From: Flemingiibacterium sp045586505
GTDB lineage: Bacteria; Bacillota; Clostridia; Oscillospirales; CAG-272
Length of the DNA stretch: 30,993 bases
Assembly: GCA_045586505.1 (NCBI GenBank)
Contig: JAZNAL010000056.1
Coordinates: 1 to 30,993, forward strand
Direction of reading: 5' to 3'
Part shown: positions 14,766 through 24,576 of the stretch, in pieces
How the letters are laid out: every line of letters begins with the position of its first letter
Numbering within the stretch: the stretch's first letter is position 1
Position numbers and translations under genes: made by a program
Notes under the pieces: model-generated
The model's database searches: none
Told to the model about the DNA's origin: nothing
What the model saw: only the letters and a program-made list of their open reading frames with translations

Positions 14766-15827
14766 ATGCAGAACGAAAGAAAGCAAGTCCGCGTTGGCAC
14801 ACTTACCATCGGCGGGGGGGCACCCATCACGGTGCAGTCAATGACAAATGTTGATACACACGATTTCAATGCGGCGTATTCACAGATAAAGGCGCTTGCG
14901 GATGCGGGCTGTGACATCGTGCGCCTCGCCGTGCCCGATGTCGAGGCGGCGGCGACTATGGCGAAGCTTAAACGCTCCGACCTTGATGTTCCGTTGGTGG
15001 CGGACATACATTTTGACTATAAGATCGCTCTCGCCTGCGCCAGTGCAGGTGTGGATAAGATACGCATTAACCCCGGTAATATCGGTGAGCGCTATAAGGT
15101 CGCCGAGGTAGTGGCGGCGTGCCGTGATCGCGGCATACCCATCCGCATCGGCGTCAACGGCGGCTCGCTGAAAAAGGAGATACTTAATAAATACGGCGCT
15201 CCCACTGCAGAAGCGCTTGCGGAAAGTGCCATGGAGCACGTTCACATCCTGGAGGAGCTGAATTTTGAGGATATCGTCATCTCCATAAAGTCCTCGGATG
15301 TGCGTACCATGATCGGCGCCAACCGTCTTTTACATAAAGCCTGCACATATCCGCTCCATATCGGTGTTACCGAAGCGGGAAGCGTACATATGGGCACACT
15401 GAAATCGGCTGTTGGCATCGGTTCACTGCTGTGCGACGGCATCGGAGATACCATCCGCGTGTCCCTGACCGCTGACCCGATTGAGGAGGTAAAAGAGGGA
15501 AAGGCGTTGCTTGCCGCCCTGGGACTTAACGGAGCAAGCCTTATTGACCTTGTCTCCTGCCCGACTTGCGGCCGCACCAGAATCGGACTTATCGATCTTG
15601 TGACAAAATTTGAGGAGGACGTGCTTCCTACCCTTCATCCGTCCCGACGATTGAAGGTAGCACTCATGGGATGTGCAGTCAACGGTCCCGGCGAGGCGCG
15701 GGAGGCTGATATAGGCATTGCCGGCGGCGTCGGTGAGGCACTGCTGTTTAAAAAAGGCGAGATTATCGCAAAGTATCCCGAGGAGCAGATACTTGAAGTG
15801 CTCCGCGATGAGATAAATCAGATGTAA
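14766..15827 (+). CDS. ispG: 4-hydroxy-3-methylbut-2-enyl diphosphate synthase (flavodoxin/ferredoxin type)
   Basis: 353 aa. Converts MEcPP to HMBPP in the MEP pathway using a 4Fe-4S cluster. The TIM-barrel half begins RKQVRVGTLTIGG and includes VQSMTNVDT, VADIHFDYKIAL and GVNGGSLKKEI. Cluster ligands are C265 and C268 (SCPTCGRT), C303 (MGCAVNGPGE) and probably E310. AAAGGAA precedes the ATG. The gene lies between rseP and polC, as in many Clostridia, so the cluster carries two MEP-pathway genes next to the polyprenyl synthase that uses their product. Confidence 0.97.
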   Translation: MQNERKQVRVGTLTIGGGAPITVQSMTNVDTHDFNAAYSQIKALADAGCDIVRLAVPDVEAAATMAKLKRSDLDVPLVADIHFDYKIALACASAGVDKIRINPGNIGERYKVAEVVAACRDRGIPIRIGVNGGSLKKEILNKYGAPTAEALAESAMEHVHILEELNFEDIVISIKSSDVRTMIGANRLLHKACTYPLHIGVTEAGSVHMGTLKSAVGIGSLLCDGIGDTIRVSLTADPIEEVKEGKALLAALGLNGASLIDLVSCPTCGRTRIGLIDLVTKFEEDVLPTLHPSRRLKVALMGCAVNGPGEAREADIGIAGGVGEALLFKKGEIIAKYPEEQILEVLRDEINQM

Positions 15828-15858
15828 ACGAGAACAATACGGAATAAACGGTGATAAT

Positions 15859-18800
15859 ATGAACAAATTCGAAAAGATCTTCTCAAAATACCAGCAGACC
15901 GACTCGGACAAGCGTGTGCTTGATCTGGCGTCGGAGGTTTCGTCGCGGGTTGACCGCGAAAACCGTGTGGTCGAAGTCACCGCTCATTTTCCGCAGATCA
16001 TTAAAAAAACCACTCTCTACGAGATTGAGGAAAAGCTGCGTGACGCGTATGATCTTACTGTAGTGCGCATACTTCCGCGCTATGACGCGTCGCTGTGGAG
16101 TCCGTCATACATTCCCGAGGTCATGCTGGAATTAAACCGCGTGGGCGCAGTCTCGCGGGGATTTTTCAACGAATACGATTTCGGTATCGCCGACAACAAG
16201 ATCACCGTAAACATTTCCTTTAACAACGGCGGTATTGAGCTTTTATATAACGCCGGTACCAATGAGATCATTTCAAACATCATCTTCGGCGAGTTCGGGA
16301 TTCGTTTTGAGGTGGAGATAATACAGGAGCAAGGTTACACGGAAAGCCCCATGCCGCTGATCACAGAACAGCTTGCCGAGATGGAGAAAACTGCACGTCA
16401 ACAGCAGCAGGACATGATGCGCAGTGCGGCGGCAGTAAAGGGTGAGTCCGAACCCGATCCCGAGGCTGAAAAGTATAAGGACTTTGCCCATGTATCCTCA
16501 CTGGGCGCCGAGGAGGTCACATATTCGTGCGCGGATGACGTGTACCACATCGGCGGAAAGATATTCGATGCCTCAGCCCCCGAATATATAATCGGCGAGC
16601 CGTTTACCATCACAGATCCCGTGCCGATACGAAATCTTACGGGACCGCAGAAAAATATCATCGTCCTCGGTGAGATCTTCGGCTTTGAGACCAAGGAGAC
16701 AAGACGCGGGGACAAGCTGATACTTACCTTTGCAATCACCGATAAGGACTCCTCTATCTACATAAAAATGGCTCAGCCCAAGGAAACCCTTGAGCCTTAT
16801 CTTGCCAATATCAAGGACGGCATGACCATTGCCATCAAGGGCTATGCCAAGATCGATACATTCGATAACGAGGCGATCATCGTTCCCACAGCGGTGGCGA
16901 AGATATCCCAAAAATACCGCAAGGATACCGCCGAGGAAAAGCGCGTTGAGCTTCACTGTCACACGCAGATGTCCTCAATGGATGCCATCATCGAGCCGGG
17001 CGAGCTTGTGAAAATGGCGCACAGATGGGGTCACAAGGCAGTAGCTATCACCGACCACGGCAACGTGCAGGCGTACCCGCTTGCCATGATGGCTGCAGAG
17101 AAGCTTGGCGGTGAGATCAAGGTCATCTACGGTATCGAGAATTATTTCGTGGATGACACCGCCCGCGTTTTGTTCGGCGACTCACTTGAAGAGTACATGA
17201 GCACCGACTTTGACGGCGAATACTGCGTTTTCGATATCGAGACCACGGGTCTGTCCCCTCAGAGCTGTCATATAACCGAGATCGGCGCGGTGCTTCTTAA
17301 GAATAACGAGGTCATCGACCGCTTTAACATTTTCTCCGATCCCGGGGAGCATATTCCCGAAAATATCACCGAGCTTACGGGTATTACCGACGAAATGGTG
17401 GCGGGAGCGCCCGATAATGAGACGGCGGTGCGTCAGTTCCTTGAATTTGCGGGGGGACGTATACTCGTGGCTCACAACGCTTCCTTTGACGTATCGTTTA
17501 TCCGCAAGGTGGCGCAGGAGCACCGAATCGAGTTTAACAATCCATACATGGATACCGTGGCGCTGTCGCGCTATGCCAATCCCGAATTAAAAAAGCATAA
17601 GCTCAATATCCTCGCCGAGTATTTCGAGCTTGGGAACTTCAACCATCACCGCGCCTGCGATGACGCGGAGGTGCTTGGCAAGATTTTAGTCTGCCTCTTT
17701 AAGAAGATACGCGCCGAGGGTGCTTCAAACCTTCGCGAGATGCAGCAGCTTATGAGTGAGTCCACCGACCCGCTTAAATTAAAGCCGTACCATCAGATAC
17801 TGCTTGTCAAAAACAAGGTAGGACTCAAGAATCTCTATAAGATCATCTCCGAGAGCTATCTCTCATATTACAGACGTGTTCCGCGTACTCCCAAGACTCT
17901 TATCGAGGAGTGCCGCGAAGGTCTTATAATCGGTTCAGCCTGCGAGGCGGGCGAGCTTTATCAGGCGATCCTTTCAAACAAATCCGAGAAGGAGATCGAG
18001 GAGATCGCATCGTTTTACGACTATCTCGAGATACAGCCGCTCTGCAACAACCGCTTTATGTTAGAGAAGGAGATTGTAAAGAGCGAGGATGAGCTTATAG
18101 CAATCAACAAGCGCATATATGAGCTTGGCAAAAAGCTTGGCAAGCCCGTATGCGCCACCTGCGACGCCCATTTTGCAGATAAGGACGACGAGATCACCCG
18201 AAAGATACTGCTTGCGGGACAGAAATACTCCGACGCCGACCGCGACGTGGGCTTGTATTTCCGCACCACGGAGGAGATGCTTGCCGAGTTCCAATACCTG
18301 GGTGAGGAGGGCGCCCGTGAGGTGGTCATCACCAACACAAATCTCATTGCCGATATGGTGGAAAACGTCCGTCCGATTCCCGAGGGCACCTATACTCCCA
18401 ACCTTGAAGGTGCGGAGGAGGAGCTTCAGCAGAGATGCTGGGATAAGGCAAAGCGCATCTACGGCGATCCCATTCCCGAGATCGTTTCGGCAAGACTTGA
18501 AAAGGAGCTTACCTCCATTATCAAAAACGGCTTCGCGGTGCTTTACATGATCGCGCAGAAGCTTGTTCAGTACAGTGAGGAGCAGGGCTATCTTGTAGGC
18601 TCTCGAGGCTCGGTAGGATCGTCGCTTGTTGCATCCATGTCGGGTATCTCTGAGGTTAACCCCCTTCCGGCGCACTATTACTGCCCGAAATGTCAGTACT
18701 CCAAATTCTTCACCGATGGCTCGGTAGGCTCGGGATTTGACCTGCCCGACGCAGTCTGCCCCGAGTGCGGCACGCCACTTATAGGCGACGGTCACGATAT

Positions 18801-20265
18801 TCCGTTTGAGACCTTCCTCGGCTTCTACGGTGATAAATCCCCCGATATTGACCTTAACTTCTCCGGTGAAGTCCAGGCGAAGGTGCATAAGTACACCGAG
18901 GAGCTGTTCGGCTCGGAGAACGTGTTCAAGGCGGGTACGCTTGGTACCCTTGCGGAAAAGACGGCGTACGGTTACGTTCTTCGCTATCTTGACGAGCGTC
19001 AGAAGAAGCTTCCCAAGGCAGAGGTTGCAAGACTTGCGGCAAGCTGTGACGGCATCAAGCGCACAACGGGACAGCACCCCGGCGGCATCATAGTTGTACC
19101 CCGTGAGTACGATGTTTACGACTTCACGCCCGTACAGCACCCTGCGGATGACCCAAGCTCCGATATAGTAACCACACATTTCGCCTTCAAGTATCTGCAC
19201 GATACCATACTCAAGCTTGACGAGCTGGGTCATGATATACCCACCAAATACAAGTGGCTGGAAAAGTATACAAACACCTCGGTCATGGACGTAAAGATGA
19301 ACGATAAGGCGGTGTACCGCCTGTTCGCGTCCACCGATCCGCTGGGTGTGACGCCCGATGACCTGGGATGTCCCCTTGGAACGCTCGGACTTCCCGAATT
19401 CGGTACCCGATTCATCCAGTCGGTGCTCTGTGATGCGAAGCCCAAGAACTTCGCCGACCTTATGCAGATCTCCGGTCTTACCCACGGTACGGACGTGTGG
19501 CTGGGCAACGCACAGACTCTGATAAAGGATGGCATCTGCGACATTTCGCAGGTTATCGGAACCCGTGACGGTATCATGCTGGTGCTTATTCAGCAGTACG
19601 GCCTTGAGAACGCCATGGCGTTCAAGATCATGGAGGACGTTAGAAAGGGCAAGGGACTAAAGCCCGAATACGAGGCCGCCATGCGCGAGCACGGTGTGCC
19701 GGACTGGTACATTGCCTCCTGCAAGAAGATCAAGTATATGTTCCCGAAGGCTCACGCGGCGGCTTACGTTATGTCCGCCATACGCCTTGGCTGGTACAAG
19801 ATATACTATCCGCTGGAATTTTATGCGGCGTTCTTGAGTGTTGCTCCGGGCGGCTTTGACGCAGAGATCGCCATGAGCGGTCGGGCGGGAATCAAGGCGG
19901 TCATAGAGGAGATCCGCAAAAAGGGTACAGAGGCGACCCAGAAGGAAAAGGAAACGGTGGATACCTTTATGATGGTCAACGAGATGTACTGCCGCGGACT
20001 GAAATTCCTGCCCGTGGATCTGTTCAAATCCGAAGCCTTTGCCTTCAAGCCCGAAAACGGCGGTATCCGTATGCCGTTTACCGCAATGGGCGGTCTTGGC
20101 GAAAAGGCGGCGGAAAAGATCGTGGAGGTTCGCGAGCGTGAGAATCTGCTTTCCATCGAGGAGCTTCAAATGAAGGCGGGACTTTCCAAATCCGTCATTG
20201 ATCTGCTTCGCAAAAACGGTGCTTTTGGCAACCTTACGGAGACAAACCAGCTGTCGTTTTTCTAA
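15859..20265 (+). CDS. polC: DNA polymerase III alpha subunit, Gram-positive PolC type
   Basis: 1468 aa, full length. Main replicative polymerase of low-GC Gram-positives. Domains in order: N-terminal region; OB fold (~residues 240-350); split PHP domain starting V363-ELHCHTQ (H366, H368) with AITDHGNVQAYP; DEDD exonuclease inserted in the PHP domain, with D459 and E461 in CVFDIETTG and a later AHNASFDVSFI; the PHP remainder; then the C-family polymerase. The zinc site is C942, C945, C967 and C970. Two catalytic aspartates are D996 and D998 in SPDIDLNF. The duplex-binding and fingers regions follow. All key residues seen are intact, so proofreading should work. A GGTGA RBS is close to the ATG. 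It is last in the envelope gene run; I see no good terminator before the his promoter. Confidence 0.98.
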   Translation: MNKFEKIFSKYQQTDSDKRVLDLASEVSSRVDRENRVVEVTAHFPQIIKKTTLYEIEEKLRDAYDLTVVRILPRYDASLWSPSYIPEVMLELNRVGAVSRGFFNEYDFGIADNKITVNISFNNGGIELLYNAGTNEIISNIIFGEFGIRFEVEIIQEQGYTESPMPLITEQLAEMEKTARQQQQDMMRSAAAVKGESEPDPEAEKYKDFAHVSSLGAEEVTYSCADDVYHIGGKIFDASAPEYIIGEPFTITDPVPIRNLTGPQKNIIVLGEIFGFETKETRRGDKLILTFAITDKDSSIYIKMAQPKETLEPYLANIKDGMTIAIKGYAKIDTFDNEAIIVPTAVAKISQKYRKDTAEEKRVELHCHTQMSSMDAIIEPGELVKMAHRWGHKAVAITDHGNVQAYPLAMMAAEKLGGEIKVIYGIENYFVDDTARVLFGDSLEEYMSTDFDGEYCVFDIETTGLSPQSCHITEIGAVLLKNNEVIDRFNIFSDPGEHIPENITELTGITDEMVAGAPDNETAVRQFLEFAGGRILVAHNASFDVSFIRKVAQEHRIEFNNPYMDTVALSRYANPELKKHKLNILAEYFELGNFNHHRACDDAEVLGKILVCLFKKIRAEGASNLREMQQLMSESTDPLKLKPYHQILLVKNKVGLKNLYKIISESYLSYYRRVPRTPKTLIEECREGLIIGSACEAGELYQAILSNKSEKEIEEIASFYDYLEIQPLCNNRFMLEKEIVKSEDELIAINKRIYELGKKLGKPVCATCDAHFADKDDEITRKILLAGQKYSDADRDVGLYFRTTEEMLAEFQYLGEEGAREVVITNTNLIADMVENVRPIPEGTYTPNLEGAEEELQQRCWDKAKRIYGDPIPEIVSARLEKELTSIIKNGFAVLYMIAQKLVQYSEEQGYLVGSRGSVGSSLVASMSGISEVNPLPAHYYCPKCQYSKFFTDGSVGSGFDLPDAVCPECGTPLIGDGHDIPFETFLGFYGDKSPDIDLNFSGEVQAKVHKYTEELFGSENVFKAGTLGTLAEKTAYGYVLRYLDERQKKLPKAEVARLAASCDGIKRTTGQHPGGIIVVPREYDVYDFTPVQHPADDPSSDIVTTHFAFKYLHDTILKLDELGHDIPTKYKWLEKYTNTSVMDVKMNDKAVYRLFASTDPLGVTPDDLGCPLGTLGLPEFGTRFIQSVLCDAKPKNFADLMQISGLTHGTDVWLGNAQTLIKDGICDISQVIGTRDGIMLVLIQQYGLENAMAFKIMEDVRKGKGLKPEYEAAMREHGVPDWYIASCKKIKYMFPKAHAAAYVMSAIRLGWYKIYYPLEFYAAFLSVAPGGFDAEIAMSGRAGIKAVIEEIRKKGTEATQKEKETVDTFMMVNEMYCRGLKFLPVDLFKSEAFAFKPENGGIRMPFTAMGGLGEKAAEKIVEVRERENLLSIEELQMKAGLSKSVIDLLRKNGAFGNLTETNQLSFF

Positions 20266-20314
20266 TATCACAAAAATTTTCAATCAGTGATTACTTTATA
20301 GTAAAAATCGACGA

Positions 20315-20343
20315 TTGACAAGTGTACTTTATTGTGGTATCAT
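20315..20343 (+). promoter_or_regulatory. Sigma-A promoter of the his operon
   Basis: Perfect TTGACA (20315-20320), 17-bp spacer, TATCAT (20338-20343). The ~65-base leader is too short for a T-box, and I see no run of His codons, so control is probably at initiation. The spacer holds GTGTACTTTAT, repeated at 29072. Confidence 0.88.
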
Positions 20344-20416
20344 ATTAGTAAGCTAAAGTGATTTGGCGGTTTGTGCCTATCCTTTAAAAAATAATTGTGC
20401 AAGGAATACAAATCTT

Positions 20417-21595
20417 ATGTCAAAGCTCAACATGACTATCCCCGAGGGGACACGGGATCTGCTGTTTTCGGAGGCGGATCTTTATGAAAATATAACCGAT
20501 GATTTCAGAATGATCTACGAGGCGGCGGGATTTTCCCGTATCTGCACTCCCGCGGTGGAGAACTATGACCTTTTCTGTGAGGTGAACAGATCCTTACAGC
20601 AGGAGAATATTTATAAGCTCACCGATAATACGGGCAGACTGCTTGTCATTCGTCCGGATAACACCACACCTATCGCCCGCGTTGTGGCGACCAAGCTTAA
20701 AGGTGCTACTCTCCCGCAGATGCTGTACTACGATCAGCATATTTACCGCGTTAACAGCGAAAACTCGGGAATGCGGAATGAGGTACTTCAGAGCGGCATC
20801 GAGCTTGTCGGCGCAGGTGGACTCAAAAGTGATCTGCTTTGCATAATGACCGCGCTTGATGCGCTCAAGACCATCGGTCTTGATTTTAAACTGGAGATCG
20901 GTCATGTGGGTTACTTCAATGCGCTTATCTCGGCGATGAACCTTTCAGAGGAGGAAGCCATGACCGTGCGCTCCTTTGTGGAAGCAAAGAATTTCGTATC
21001 CCTCAATATGTTTGACAAGAATCTGCAGAACGACGTCATCCGCAAGCTCCCGCTCCTTTACGGAAACGAGGAGGTATTCGCCGAGGCAGAGGCTTTGGCA
21101 GGCGATAATAGAGATGCCTTAGCAGCCCTCGATTATGTGAGAAGTCTTTACGATGCGCTGTGTGAGTCGGGCTACGGCGAGAACATCATGATCGACATGA
21201 GCATGGTGCATAAATTCGACTATTACACCGGTACCGTCATCCGCGGCTATATTGACAAGGCAGGCGAGCCTGTACTCAAGGGCGGACGCTATGACAAGCT
21301 GCTCTGCAAGTTCGACTATGACGTGCCTGCGACGGGCTTTGCAATCAACGTCTGCGCGGTTGCCGACGCGCTTATCAAATCGGGTATGCTTCCCGAAAAG
21401 AAGCATTCGGACGCTATCGTCTTCTACACCATGGACAAGCTTTCCGATGCCATTGCAGTGCGCGACGGTTATTTTGAGCGCGGATTTGTGTGCGAGCTGT
21501 CGGTGTTCGACACTATAGAAAAGACCGAGGCATATGCCAGGGCGCAGGGAATCGGCGAGGTCATTGATCTTACAAAGAGGGCAGGTGGCAGATAA
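20417..21595 (+). CDS. hisZ: ATP phosphoribosyltransferase regulatory subunit
   Basis: 392 aa. A histidyl-tRNA synthetase-like protein without aminoacylation activity that partners the short HisG to catalyse and feedback-regulate the first step of histidine synthesis. It begins MSKLNMTIPEGTRDLLF and has class II synthetase motif 2-like sequence (YDQHIYRVNSENSGMRNEVL, then QSGIELVG) and YYTGTVIRGY. No C-terminal anticodon-binding domain of full HisRS type is evident. Start ATG 20417 has AAGGAA ten bases upstream; the TTG at 20363 falls in the leader. Pairing with the 208-aa hisG immediately after supports HisZ over HisRS. Stop and hisG start overlap as TAATG. Confidence 0.95.
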   Translation: MSKLNMTIPEGTRDLLFSEADLYENITDDFRMIYEAAGFSRICTPAVENYDLFCEVNRSLQQENIYKLTDNTGRLLVIRPDNTTPIARVVATKLKGATLPQMLYYDQHIYRVNSENSGMRNEVLQSGIELVGAGGLKSDLLCIMTALDALKTIGLDFKLEIGHVGYFNALISAMNLSEEEAMTVRSFVEAKNFVSLNMFDKNLQNDVIRKLPLLYGNEEVFAEAEALAGDNRDALAALDYVRSLYDALCESGYGENIMIDMSMVHKFDYYTGTVIRGYIDKAGEPVLKGGRYDKLLCKFDYDVPATGFAINVCAVADALIKSGMLPEKKHSDAIVFYTMDKLSDAIAVRDGYFERGFVCELSVFDTIEKTEAYARAQGIGEVIDLTKRAGGR

Positions 21596-22221
21596 TGATA
21601 CGCATCGCGCTTACAAAGGGCAGAATTGAGAAAAAAGCCGTTGAAATTCTCGCAAAGGCGGGATATGATATATCCGAGCTTGAGGATAAGGGCAGAAAGC
21701 TGGTATTCAGACTTGGCGATGCCGACATCGAGGTAGTGCTTGCCAAGGCGGCGGACGTTATCACATACATCGAGCACGGCGTCTGCGACGTGGGAATCGT
21801 GGGCGAGGATACCATCATGGAGCACGGAAAGTGGTTCCACGAGCTGCTTGATTTAAACTTCGGAAAGTGCAAATTCGCGCTGGCGGGTATCAAGGGCAAG
21901 GATTTTTATGAGGGCTACACCCATAAGATCATAGCATCCAAGTATCCCAATGTCACCAAGAATTACTTCAACTCCAAGGGCATTGACGTTGAGATCGTCA
22001 AGATCGAGGGCTCGGTAGAGCTTGCACCTATACTTAATCTGGCGGATGCCATCGTGGATATCGTGGAGACCGGCTCTACTCTTCGTGAGAATGGGCTTGA
22101 GGTTTACGAGGATGTTGCGTACATTTCCACCCGACTTATAGTCAACACGGCGGCGATAAAATTAAAGAAAAAAGAGATCGACGAATTTGTGGCACGCATT
22201 TCGGCGCAGATCGAAGCGTGA
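21595..22221 (+). CDS. hisG: ATP phosphoribosyltransferase, short form
   Basis: 208 aa. Joins ATP and PRPP, the entry step of histidine synthesis. It has the two periplasmic-binding-like lobes of the short HisG and lacks the ~80-residue C-terminal regulatory domain of the long form, consistent with HisZ next door. Motifs: RIALTKGRIEKKA, DVGIVGEDTIME, and the PRPP-binding loop AIVDIVETGSTLREN. Translation is coupled to hisZ through a one-base stop/start overlap. Confidence 0.97.
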   Translation: MIRIALTKGRIEKKAVEILAKAGYDISELEDKGRKLVFRLGDADIEVVLAKAADVITYIEHGVCDVGIVGEDTIMEHGKWFHELLDLNFGKCKFALAGIKGKDFYEGYTHKIIASKYPNVTKNYFNSKGIDVEIVKIEGSVELAPILNLADAIVDIVETGSTLRENGLEVYEDVAYISTRLIVNTAAIKLKKKEIDEFVARISAQIEA

Positions 22222-22232
22222 GAGGGATAAGA

Positions 22233-23504
22233 ATGAAAATCTATATGAAAAACCAAACCGACGAGCTGCTCCGTGCACTCGCCGACAGGGCGGAGAACAT
22301 CTCTCCCGAAATAATGAACACCGTGGGCGAAGTCATCGCAAATGTGAGAAAAAACGGTGATGCGGCACTGCGTGAATACACCGAAAAATTCGATAAGGTT
22401 ACCCTCACCTCCCTTTATATGAGCGAGGAGGAAAAAGAGGAGCTTATAAAGAAAGTCCCCGAAGAGCTTAAGGCGACCATAGACGAGGCGGCGAAGAATA
22501 TCTTCACGTTTCACGAAAAGCAGAAGCAGAACTCCTTTATGATGAACGCCGACGGCAAGGTCATGGGACAGCTTGTGCGCCCCCTTGAAAAGGTGGGACT
22601 CTATGTTCCCGGCGGCACGGCGGCATATCCGTCATCGGTACTTATGAATGCCATCCCCGCAAAGGTTGCAGGTGTTGAAAAGATCACCATTGTGACTCCC
22701 CCCAAGGCGGAGGGCGTGAATCCCGCAGTGGTATATGCCGCAAAGGTGGCGGGTATTACCGACATTGTTAAGGTCGGCGGTGCGCAGGCAGTTGCGGCGC
22801 TGGCTTACGGCACTGAGTCTATTGAGCGCGTTGACAAGATCGTCGGACCCGGCAATATTTTCGTTGCAATGGCGAAGAAGCTTGTTTTTGGCGCAGTTGA
22901 TATTGATATGATCGCAGGACCTTCCGAGGTGCTTGTTATAGCCGATGATCGCGCAAATCCTGCATATGTGGCGGCGGATCTCATGAGTCAGGCAGAGCAT
23001 GATCCTATGGCAGCGTCCATACTCATCACCACAAGCGAAAGGCTTGCAAAAGAGGTGCAGTGTGAGATCGAGGTGCAGAAGGCACAGCTTTCCCGTCACG
23101 ATATCATTGACTGCTCCCTTGACGCTTACGGCTCCATCATTATCGTTGACACACTTTCCGAAGCGGTGGCGCTGTCCAACAAGATCGCTCCCGAGCATCT
23201 TGAGCTTTCGGTTGCCGAGCCGTTTGAGCTTCTTGGCCTTGTTAAAAATGCCGGCTCCATCTTCCTGGGTGACAACGCTCCCGAGCCGCTGGGCGACTAT
23301 TTTGCAGGCCCTAACCACGTGCTTCCCACCAACGGTACGGCGAGATTCTCGTCGGCGCTTGGCGTGGACAGCTTTATCAAGAAATCAAGCTACCTCTACT
23401 ACAACGAGGCGGCGCTTAAAGCTATCGGCGAGAAGGTCGTTACCTTCGCAAACGCGGAGGGATTGTCAGCACACGCAAATTCCATTCTGCAGAGACTCAA
23501 ATAA
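22233..23504 (+). CDS. hisD: Histidinol dehydrogenase
   Basis: 423 aa. Zinc enzyme that oxidises L-histidinol to histidine with two NAD+, the last step of the pathway. Recognised from GLYVPGGTAAYPSSVLMNAI, VGGAQAVAALAYGTESI, KIVGPGNIFVAMAKK, DMIAGPSEVLVIAD, SQAEHDP, APEHLELS and GPNHVLPTNGTARF, the last pieces carrying zinc and catalytic histidines. Start ATG 22233 follows AGAGGG; a GTG at 22218 overlaps hisG and adds five residues, so it is less likely. hisC starts 10 bases after the stop. Confidence 0.97.
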   Translation: MKIYMKNQTDELLRALADRAENISPEIMNTVGEVIANVRKNGDAALREYTEKFDKVTLTSLYMSEEEKEELIKKVPEELKATIDEAAKNIFTFHEKQKQNSFMMNADGKVMGQLVRPLEKVGLYVPGGTAAYPSSVLMNAIPAKVAGVEKITIVTPPKAEGVNPAVVYAAKVAGITDIVKVGGAQAVAALAYGTESIERVDKIVGPGNIFVAMAKKLVFGAVDIDMIAGPSEVLVIADDRANPAYVAADLMSQAEHDPMAASILITTSERLAKEVQCEIEVQKAQLSRHDIIDCSLDAYGSIIIVDTLSEAVALSNKIAPEHLELSVAEPFELLGLVKNAGSIFLGDNAPEPLGDYFAGPNHVLPTNGTARFSSALGVDSFIKKSSYLYYNEAALKAIGEKVVTFANAEGLSAHANSILQRLK

Positions 23505-23514
23505 GGAGAGCGTC

Positions 23515-24576
23515 ATGATAGAAAACCTTATCCCCAAAAAGGTACGCGACATCGAGGCGTATTCTCCCAATTTAACGCCGGTTGCGGTAAGGCTTGACGC
23601 AAACGAAAGCCCCTATCTTCCGTCAAAGACGGTGCTTGATGAGCTTGCGGCGGCGGTTTACAATATTGATTTCAACCGCTATCCCGATCCGTACGCAACG
23701 GAGCTGATACGAGAGTTTGCCGGTGTTTATTCCCTTGATCCTGCGAATATAGTGGCAGGCAACGGCTCGGACGAGCTTATCAGTCTTATAGTGGGCGGAC
23801 TTTGTGATCCGGGGAATCGCGTCAGCGTCGCCATGCCCGACTTTTCCATGTACTCCTTTTACTCCTATCTTGCGGGCGCAGAAGATGTGCAGTTTATCAA
23901 GACCGACGATTTCGAGATAGACTTTGATGCGCTTCTCTCCCAGGTGGAAAAAAGCGGATCAAAAATGGTACTGTTCTCAAATCCCTGCAACCCCACGGGC
24001 TGGTGTGCCAAGCGGGACGTGCTCGTTTCCTTTATTGAGCGCACGAATGCTATCGTTGTCGCCGATGAGGCGTACATGGAGTTCGCGCCTGAGGATGAGA
24101 GTGTTATGGATCTTGTGAACAAGTACGATAATCTCATCGTGTTAAAGACCATGTCCAAGGCATTTGGCTCTGCCGCGCTGAGGCTTGGCTTTATGGTGGC
24201 GGGAAAAACGCTTGTGGAAGCCATCAATAAAATTAAGAGCCCCTATAATGTCAACACCGTTTCACAGGTGTTCGGCAGGATCATCCTCTCTCACTCGGAG
24301 GAGGTAAGGGGGAGGATATCCGAGATCAAATCAAGCCTTGCATACTTAAAGGATGAGCTTGCAAAGTTTGATTCGCCCGTAATAAAGCGTATTCTTCCCA
24401 CTGCGGCGAATTTTGTGTATATGCAGATCGAATCCCTTGATGAAGCCGCCAAAATAAAGGCGGAGCTAATGAAGAAGGGCGTTGCTATTCGTCAGATGAA
24501 GGATTACCTGCGTATCACCGCGGGTACACGCGAGGAGCTTGACATATTCCTCGAAAAATTTAAGGAGGTCTTATAA
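23515..24576 (+). CDS. hisC: Histidinol-phosphate aminotransferase
   Basis: 353 aa. PLP enzyme that moves an amino group from glutamate to imidazole acetol phosphate. Motifs: RLDANESPY near the N-terminus, GNGSDELISLI, SNPCNPTGW, VADEAYMEFA, and the PLP lysine K215 in MSKAFG followed by ALRLGF; the C-terminal part has DYLRITAGT. Start fixed by AAGGAG (23503-23508); the long in-frame extension back to 22999 lies inside hisD and is an artefact. Its stop overlaps the hisB start by one base. Confidence 0.96.
   Translation: MIENLIPKKVRDIEAYSPNLTPVAVRLDANESPYLPSKTVLDELAAAVYNIDFNRYPDPYATELIREFAGVYSLDPANIVAGNGSDELISLIVGGLCDPGNRVSVAMPDFSMYSFYSYLAGAEDVQFIKTDDFEIDFDALLSQVEKSGSKMVLFSNPCNPTGWCAKRDVLVSFIERTNAIVVADEAYMEFAPEDESVMDLVNKYDNLIVLKTMSKAFGSAALRLGFMVAGKTLVEAINKIKSPYNVNTVSQVFGRIILSHSEEVRGRISEIKSSLAYLKDELAKFDSPVIKRILPTAANFVYMQIESLDEAAKIKAELMKKGVAIRQMKDYLRITAGTREELDIFLEKFKEVL

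Noticed and set aside
18061..19485. 474-codon open frame on the minus strand opposite polC
   Set aside because: It is fully inside polC, whose sequence is unmistakable. Biased codon use of the sense gene keeps the antisense frame open; no RBS or known domain is seen.
20344..20416. T-box or His-codon attenuator in the his leader
   Set aside because: The leader is about 65-70 bases, has no T-box sequence, no run of His codons and no terminator.
22999..23514. N-terminal extension of hisC into hisD
   Set aside because: It lies in another frame of conserved hisD; AAGGAG at 23503-23508 marks the true start at 23515.
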